This document shows, piece by piece, positions 56,983 through 64,000 of a stretch of 64,000 nucleotides of DNA. Made by a program: the position numbers and the translations under genes. The notes under the pieces are model-generated. The model saw only the letters and a program-made list of their open reading frames with translations, did not search any database and was not told where the DNA came from. Source of the stretch: Acorus gramineus (Eukaryota > Streptophyta > Magnoliopsida > Acorales > Acoraceae); NCBI GenBank assembly GCA_030737835.1, contig JAUJYN010000036.1, forward strand, positions 1,054,001 through 1,118,000, written 5' to 3'. Every line of letters begins with the position of its first letter. The stretch's first letter is position 1.

Positions 56983-59900
56983 TCTCCCAGCTCCCTGCAT
57001 ATGTGTTATTTGATTCCGGAGCCACGCACTCGTTCGTGTCTCCCTTTTTGCGAGACGGATGGGCGTGGCGTCCGCCCCTCTTGATGTTATGCTGGAGATA
57101 TCATTGCCCGTCGGAGACCGTATTCTCCTCCGTTCTGTTTACCGAGGGTGTACCGTGGTGATTGCGGAGCATGAGTTTCCAGTAGAGTTGGTAGAGCTCG
57201 CCATGACGGACTTCGATGCCATCCTGGGAATGGATTGGCTCTCAGCTAGTCACGCCAGCATCGACTGTTTTGCGAAGTCGGTGTCTTTCCACCTTCCGGG
57301 TCGGAGATCTTTCCAGTTCGTGGGCGATCGTGACATAGCCCCTTTGGGGTTCGTGTCATCTATCCAGGCGTGGAGACTCCTTCAGGGAGGATGTGAGGGC
57401 TTTCTGGCGTATATTGCTGAGGAGGACGCACCACTGCGGGCAGATATCAGTCAGACTCCGATCGTGGCGGAATATCCAGAGGTTTTCCCCGATGATCTTC
57501 CGGGATTACCGCCGGATCGCGCGATCGAGTTTGAGATTAATCTAATTCCGGGGACCGAGCCGATTTCGAGAGCTCCGTACCGGATGGCCCCAGCAGAGCT
57601 GAAGGTGCTCAAGGAGCAGTTGGAGGAGTTGCTTGAGAAGGGCTTCGCACGTCCGAGTGTTTCTCCGTGGGGAGCCCCTGTTTTGTTCGTTCGGAAGAAG
57701 GACGGTTCGCTGCGTCTTTGTATTGATTACAGGCAGCTGAACAAGCGGACCGTGAAGAACAAGTACCCCTTGCCACGGATTGACGATCTGTTTGACCAGC
57801 TCCAGGGAGCGCGTGTCTTTTCTAAGATCGATCTCCGTTCGGGCTACTATCAGCTGAAGATCCGGGAGTCAGATATTCCGAAGACGGCCTTTCGTACCCG
57901 TTATGGGCACTACGAGTTCTGAGTACTGCCGTTTGGGTTGACGAATGCGCCGGCAGCCTTCATGGATCTGATGAACCGGGTGTTTCGGCCCTTCCTCGAC
58001 TCCTTCGTAGTAGTCTTCATCGATGATATTCTGGTGTACTCGAGGAGTCTTGAGGAGCACGCTGACCATCTCCGCACTGTCTTGGAGACTTTGGCCCGAC
58101 ATCAGTTGTTCGCCAAGTTCAGTAAGTGCGAGTTTTGGTTGGAGCGTATGGCCTTTCTAGGCCACGTGATTTCCGGCGAGGGCATATCTGTGGACCCGGA
58201 CAAGACGCTCGCCGTGTCGAATTGGCGTCGACCGTCGAACCCCACAGAGATTCGGAGCTTCCTGGGTTTAGCGGGTTATTATCGGAGGTTTGTCGAGGGT
58301 TTCTCGAAGATAGCTGTTCCTCTGACCCGCCTCACTCGGAAGGATGTCCGGTTCGAGTGGTCCCCAGCTTGCGAGGAGAGCTTCCTGGAGTTGAAGCGAA
58401 GGCTCACCTCAGCGCCAGTTCTTACCATTCCGTCTGGGAGTGGTGGATTCGCAGTCTACTCCGATGCATCGCGGCTGGGTGTGGGTTGCGTCCTGATGCA
58501 GTACGGTAAGGTTGTGGCTTACGCGTCGCGTCAGTTGAAGCCCCATGAGCAGAATTACCCCACCCACGACTTAGAGTTAGCAGCGATCATCTTTGCGCTG
58601 AAGATGTGGAGGCACTACCTCTATGGCGAGGAGTTCGAGCTCTTCACTGATCACAAGAGCTTGACTTACTTGCAGTCCCAGCCGGAGCTCAACATGCGTC
58701 AGAGACGTTGGGTCGAGTTCCTGAAGGACTATGATTGTGACATCGCTTACCATCCGGGTAAGGCGAATGTCGTGGCCGATGCTCTCAGCAGGCAGCCCTT
58801 GGGCATGGCCGCCCACTTGGCTGTACGTCGTTGGAGGCTTCTGGAGGAGGCCGCTTGCTGGATCAGCGTTCGAGAGACACCTGCGGGTGGCTTTTTGGCC
58901 AGGCTAGTGGTGCAGCCCGTTCTTCTCGACGAGATCCGCACGGCTCAGGGGCAGGATCCTCACTTTCTAGTCCTCTCTGAAGGCGTCGCCCGGGGCGAGC
59001 GTCCGGACTACCAGATTCGCGAGGACGGAATCCTGCGGTTCAGAGGTCGAGTATGCATTCCTGACGACGCAGAGCTGAAGCAGAAGATCTTGGACGAGGC
59101 CCATCGTTCGAGGTACACAGTGCATCCTGGTGGCACGAAGATGTACAGGGGCCTTCGTCGTGGCTACTGGTGGCGCGGGATGAAGGCGGATATTGGCCGT
59201 TTCGTTGCCCGTTGCTTAGTATGCCAGCAGGTGAAGTCGGAACATCAGCGTCCTACGGGGAAGCTGCAGTCCATTGAGATTCCTCAGTGGAAATGAGAGC
59301 AGATCACCATGGACTTCATTTCAGGCTTGTCGAGGTCACGTTCGGGTCGCGATGCCATCTGGGTAATCATCGACCGACTGACTAAGTCCGCTCATTTCCT
59401 CCCCATTCGACTCACCGATTCTCTGGACACCCTGGCGCAATTGTTTGTCTCCGAGATTGTTCGTCTCCATGGCACTCCCATCAGCATCATTTCTGATAGA
59501 GACGCGAGATTTACTTCGAGGTTCTGGCGTAGCCTTCAGCACGCCCTTGGTATGAACCTCCACTTCAGTACAGTGTTTCATCCGCAGACGGATGGCCAGT
59601 TGGAGAGGATGATTTAGACCCTGGAGAACATGCTGCGAGCTTGCGTTCTTGACTTTGGGGGCAATTGGGAGAGGCATATTCCGTTGGTGGAGTTTGCCTA
59701 CAACAACAGCTACCACTCGAGTATCCGGATGGCACCATATGAAGCGCTCTATGGCCGCAGCTGCAGGTCCCCCTTGTGTTGGGACGAGGTCGGAGAGCGC
59801 CAGTTGGAGGGACCAGAGATCATCCACCAGACCTCAGAGATGGTCAAGACGATTCATGAGCGTATCCAAGTCGCCCAGAGCCATCAAAAGAGCTACGCCG

Positions 59901-60333
59901 ATCGTCGTCGCCGTGAGCTCGCCTTCGAGGTTGGTGACCATGTTTTCCTGAAGGTGTCCCCGATGAAGGGCATCTTCCATTTCGGTGTGCGGGGCAAGCT
60001 GAGTCCGCGTTTCATTGGGCCGTTTCTCATCCTCGAGCGGGTTGGAGAGGTGGCCTATCGCATAGCCCTGCCCCCACAGTTGGCTCAGGCCCATGACGTC
60101 TTCCATGTCTCGCAGCTGAGGCGTTACGTCCATGATCCTGCTCACGATCCTTCGAGCCGGACTTGTCATTCGTGGAGCAGCCGATCGAGATCCTGGACCG
60201 ACGCGAGAAGAGGCTCCGCACCAAGACCGTCCAGCTGGTTAAGGTGCGATGGCAGCACCGTTCTGGTGCCGAGGCCACTTGGGAGCGCGAGGACACCATG
60301 CGTGGCGCATATCCGCATCTTTTCCCTTCCTAG
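56840..60333 (+). pseudogene. pol: Tek-3 pol, interrupted by shifts and three stops
   Basis: Protease [13 protein letters not shown] (about 57004-57042) is followed at once by a 1-nt deletion (near 57043). The next frame (57059 onward) covers the protease end and RT fingers to a TGA at 57920-57922, where Tek-4 has AGA. Then come the RT palm with FIDD, RNase H (here SDAS instead of TDAS) and the integrase zinc site, to a TGA at 59294-59296 (TGG in Tek-4). The integrase core follows, to a TAG at 59615-59617 (CAG in Tek-4), then the integrase C-terminal part. A 19-nt deletion near 60146 shifts the chromodomain, which is still readable to about 60333. The stops are single-base changes and the rest of each block stays open. 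Confidence 0.92.
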
Positions 60334-60365
60334 ATGTTTTTGTATTTATTTTGTGGACAAAATTT

Positions 60366-60381
60366 CCTAAGGGGGGAAGAA
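60366..60381 (+). other. Tek-3 polypurine tract
   Basis: CCTAAGGGGGGAAGAA abuts the 3' LTR start at 60382. Confidence 0.88.
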
Positions 60382-62762
60382 TGTTATATATGTGTCACTT
60401 TTAGCCTTCTGGTCACCTTTGGGACATTTCTGGCAGTTTTTCAACTTTTTCTTTTTTTCGATCGGAACCGCTAAAATTTTTGACTTTTAGCTATCATCAT
60501 GAGCTTGAGAACTCCGATTGAAAATCTAACTGCACATTATGTGTCCTGGTGCCATTTCAAACCACTCACGAAAATTTCATCGAATTCCGGTAACGTTTCA
60601 GAATTTGGCAGTTCCAAATCGTATCCGGGTTTTGACCGAGTGGGAATGTCAAAGGGGGGACTTGACCAAGTCAAAGAAGACTTGGACCAAGTCAAATTGA
60701 CCATTGACTTGGTCAAATGGTTTTGTTTTTTTGTGTGGTTGGGTTGACTCAAGTCAATCCCCACAAAACCTAATTGTTCCAAGTGTGTGAGTGTGTGTGT
60801 GTGTGTGGGTCACTAGACTTGGGCGTCCACCCCTATTTCCCCTTCTCTTCATCTCTCTCTCTCTCTCACACAATCCATCACTCCCTCTTCTTATTTGCTT
60901 CCATTAGGGGTAGTAGAAGAAGAAGAAGAAGAAAACCCTAGAAGGGAAAAAGAAAGGTAAGGGTGTGATCTATCTTTGTATGGTTTTTGTTTTGATTTCC
61001 CCTTTCTTTACCTCCCTCTCATGGCTTCCCCTCCCCCCCTGTTTCAGCCATTGTTAGGGCTGGAGAGTGGCTGAGGTGGTGGTGGTCTTGGTGGTCGCGG
61101 TTGTGGTGGTTTGGTGCGCGAAGGGCACCCGAGCTTTCCCCCTTGTTCTTCCTCTCCTTGGGTAAGTCTTACTCCTCCCCTAGCTTGGTTAGATGTTTGA
61201 TTAGGAGGTTTAAATGGTTATGCATGCTATGCATGGGTGTTGGGGGGTGTGGGTGGGCTGAGGAGGGGGTGGAAGGGGCTCGGGTGATGGCCAGTCGGGC
61301 GATGGCCCGCGCAGGCGTGTGCGCGCGCGTACGCGCAGACGCGCGGGCGTGCGCCCGGGTACGCGCTGGGCTGGACGTGCGGTGCGCGCGGGCGCGCGCG
61401 GCAGCGCGTCTGGGCAGGGGCGCAGGGGTGCGTGCGTGCGTGCACATTCGTACGTGCGCGTGCAGGGGGCCATGCGTATGGCTGCCCGAGGGTTCGGGAG
61501 GGTGTCGGGGCACTCGGGCTCGCGTGCGTACGCGCGTGCTCACATGCGTGCAAGTCCGTACGCATGCTTGTCCGAGTATTGGGTATTTCTAGTAAATTTC
61601 TTATGTATTTGTGTAGTTTACTCACCATATTGAGTGCCCATGTTTTGCCGATCTTGACGGACGGTCACGCAACGACCCGGGTTTTGGTGTGTGGAACAAT
61701 CCAACCCAGTAGGGAGGCGTTCGATGCACTTAGGCGTGCATTGCCCTCCCATGGGGCACCATAATTGTGTATTAACTATGATAAATGTAAAACTATGGAA
61801 TGCATGATTAATATGATGTAACCATGCCGCATTAGACTTTGTATGCTAGGGATATGCACCCATATATCATGTATAGAGAGGCCTTTGCATGCCTAGACAC
61901 CATGTCCCTTGATTGGAAAGCCTCGAACTATGTATGTTCCCATCTAGTTTAATCTAATTAAATCAAAATGAGAGCATATTGTTATAAGCATGCCTTAGAG
62001 AATATTATAACCTTGTTGTTATAATATATGTTTCCCCGCATCTTAGTTATGCGCCCTGGACTCCCCGGCGTTGGAAAGCTGACCTGACAGAGGGCTCCCG
62101 TCCGTAGGTACCTCCGATGCGTCGGACAGTACTGATAGTGGGAGTATACTAGGTAGAGGCTACGGAGTGTGGGAGAGGCTACCGGGTGGACCAGGGGTGG
62201 AGAGCGGTCTAGTATGCCCCAAGAGGCCCATGTCACCCCCGTAAAGGGTGAGGGTGAGGGGGGGAGGTGGGTTGGCGATGAAACGACCCACTAGAATGTG
62301 TAGTTGCTCCCGTGTTAGGGACTATAAATTATTTAAGGTTAATATGAATTGTGATGCATGGATTGTGCTATTCACTGAGCGTGTGGCTCACCCCTCGCAT
62401 ATTCTTTTCCTCCAGTTATATCTGAGTCGGATCTGAAGGAGGAGCTCCCCGAGGCAGCATAGCAGTAGCGGAGCAGCTTCACGTTTTGGGTTCTACAAGT
62501 GAGAGGCCATCAGCATCCCCTTCTTGATTGTATGTATTGTTATCTGTGCTTGGGCACACACTTGTATTTGGATGTCATTGTGTATATTGGCTCTCACAGG
62601 ACAGTTGATTATGTATTCGGGTCTGTAATGTGTCTTTGAATTACAGACTCAGTCGTTTAAGCTTCCGCTATTTGTATATATTATGTCAGCTACCTTATTG
62701 TCTGTGTTGTCATTTTCGATGTTGTTTAGAGTATTTTATTGATCTCCTGTATAGACTGCTGA
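60382..62762 (+). repeat. Tek-3 3' LTR, truncated in this window by Tek-5
   Basis: 2381 bp are visible; only the last about 50-60 bp lie beyond the Tek-5 insertion. The first 400 bp are almost identical to the 5' LTR. Differences: a (TG)n expansion (60785-60806), a shorter GC-rich tract (about 61280-61560), first acceptor CAG changed to CCG (61648-61650), second donor GTGAGT changed to GTGTGT (61687), and a 117-bp deletion at 62060/62061 (missing bases correspond to 54583-54699). Confidence 0.9.
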
Positions 62763-64000
62763 TGTCACGCCCCAGGGCGGCCGTCCCCGGGACGCGGCAA
62801 GTGTATATATAATATCAGAATCTACACAGGAGGTCAATAATATATATCATACACAAACAACTAGAAAGACACACATGCAACAAAAGGCTGACATGATATA
62901 TACACCAAATGCAGAAGCAAAAGACTGAACCTGTAAATAAACATTCTACAGACTCGATACTCAATCATCTGTCCTGTGAGAGCCAATATACACAAATACC
63001 ACTGAACATATACAAACACGTGCCAAGCACGGAAATCAAATACATACAGTCAAGAAGGGATGCTGATAACCTCTGGCACTCGCGGAACGTGGCGCTGCTC
63101 CGCTACTGAAGGAATCCCTCGGAAAGCTCCAACTGCTGCTCCGGCTCTAGCTCAGGCTCAGTGACCACTGGGGAAAAACATATGCGAGGGGTGAGCCACA
63201 CGCTCAGTGAACAGCACAACCCATGCATCACAGACAATATTTACCACAATTCCATTATTTATCCAGCCTCTAAGACATAACAACATAATCCAGTGGTTCG
63301 TACCTCGCCGAACCACCACACCCTCACCCTCACCCATCAATGGGTGACATAGGCTATTGGGACTGATAATCATCCAACCACAAATCCAGTAGGTCGCTCA
63401 TCGCCAACCCACTACACCCTCACCCTCACCCTACCACGGGTGACATAGGATATTGGGACTGACTAGTTTGTTGGTCACCCTTGATCCACCGATAGTCTCT
63501 CCTCCACTCCGTAGGCCGCTTGGCCTCCACCCACAACTTCAGCACAGTCCGTCACAATCATCGGGAGGCGCCTACTGATGTGGGTCCTCCGAAGGACGGC
63601 CTTTCTAACATTGGGGTAGCCTCTACCGGATCCAACGAAGAGAACAGAACAGCCTATCCATACGCATATGATCCACTCGGATCCGCCGACAACACATCTC
63701 TACAACTCTAATGTCATGAACTCTTCAGAGTTCCTCCAGGGCGCATAACCAAGATGCGGGGAACACGTACAATAAAAGCAAGGTTGTAATATCATTGGGG
63801 GAAAGAACTCGGGAGGGCGGCGTGAGTTCCCGATATAGGATACCCCGACAACCAAACAAGGAACACGGAGTACCCTAACCCGGGTCTCACCGCTGTCCTC
63901 GCAAGGCCCCTCCCCTATAATATTCACTAACATGCTAATAATCATACTAATCATACAACATTACATATAATATTATTGGGACTAGAAACCTTGGGAGGGC
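62763..64000 (-). mobile_element. Tek-5: partial minus-strand Tekay-type LTR or element
   Basis: Starts at TGTCACGCCCCAGGGCGG inside the Tek-3 3' LTR and runs off the window. It is collinear with the left part of the Tek-1 3' LTR (5678 onward): the hairpin region, second acceptor (near 63170), C-rich repeats (63320-63335, 63415-63430), the 'ggatccaacgaag' block, one copy of the 115-bp module (about 63805-63912) and the start of a second (63990). The left target 5-mer is GCTGA (62758-62762). Whether it is a solo LTR or a full element cannot be seen. Confidence 0.9.

Larger units (their letters stand above)
40854..64000 (+). mobile_element. Tek-3: old full-structure Tekay-type element, interrupted twice and running past the window
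   Basis: Parts: 5' LTR (40854-42205 plus 54194-55446), interior 55447-60381, 3' LTR 60382-62762, then interruption by Tek-5. The left target duplication is ACAAG (40849-40853); the right one is outside the window. Gag-pol has at least five frame-changing indels and three stops, more than Tek-4, which fits its being the older host of Tek-4. Confidence 0.92.

Overview
The window is plant nuclear DNA, an angiosperm by its repeat content. Nested transposable elements fill almost all of it. Evidence: Ty3/Gypsy chromovirus (Tekay/Del-type) gag-pol genes primed by initiator tRNA-Met, LTRs of about 2.4-4 kb, a Helitron with TC/CTAG ends, Mutator-like elements with long terminal inverted repeats, and AT-rich flanks with plant-style splice signals. 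No rRNA, tRNA, CRISPR array or microbial operon was seen. No complete host gene was found. Exon-like pieces remain at the left edge (113-298 and 2520-2682, minus strand) and near 40553-40703 (plus strand).

Left block (1-34570). After about 3 kb of low-copy DNA comes a non-autonomous Helitron, 3084-34570. Only about 1.9 kb of it is Helitron (3084-4116, 27827-28442, 34284-34570); the rest is later insertions. They are: solo LTR B (4117-27821), which hosts the deleted minus-strand element Tek-1 (5678-15252, TSD AGTAT) and the degenerate plus-strand element Tek-2 (15918-26178, TSD ACTTG); and solo LTR D (28443-34278, TSD TGTTC), which hosts solo LTR A (30748-33597, TSD TGCGT).

Middle block (34571-40853). 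AT-rich DNA holds two probable Mutator-like elements with related degenerate ends (about 35014-36345 and 36984-40415). The second contains a 409-bp tandem array that repeats an acidic exon and a 20-nt palindrome.

Right block (40854-64000). Tek-3 is an old, full-structure chromovirus running past the window end. Its 5' LTR hosts the younger Tek-4 (42206-54188, TSD CACGC), whose 922-codon RT-RNaseH-integrase-chromodomain frame is open although gag and protease carry three 1-nt deletions and one stop. A Mutator-like MITE (42670-43543, 9-bp TSD) sits about 30 bp downstream of the TATA-like box of the Tek-4 5' LTR. The 3' LTR of Tek-3 is cut by minus-strand element Tek-5 (62763 onward).

Common theme. 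The LTRs, including the otherwise different LTR D, share parts of one layout: a TATA-like box, a C/T-rich leader, a GT donor, a hypervariable GC-rich tract, an acceptor reading TTGCAG, a short conserved exon-like piece, a second GTGAGT donor, a module of GGGTGA repeats, a conserved GAGC/GCTC motif, a second AG acceptor, and a 3' hairpin. This predicts spliced LTR-leader RNAs and is the most interesting signal here. The shared, heavily deleted interiors of Tek-1 and Tek-2 suggest non-autonomous partners that depend on proteins of Tek-4-like elements.
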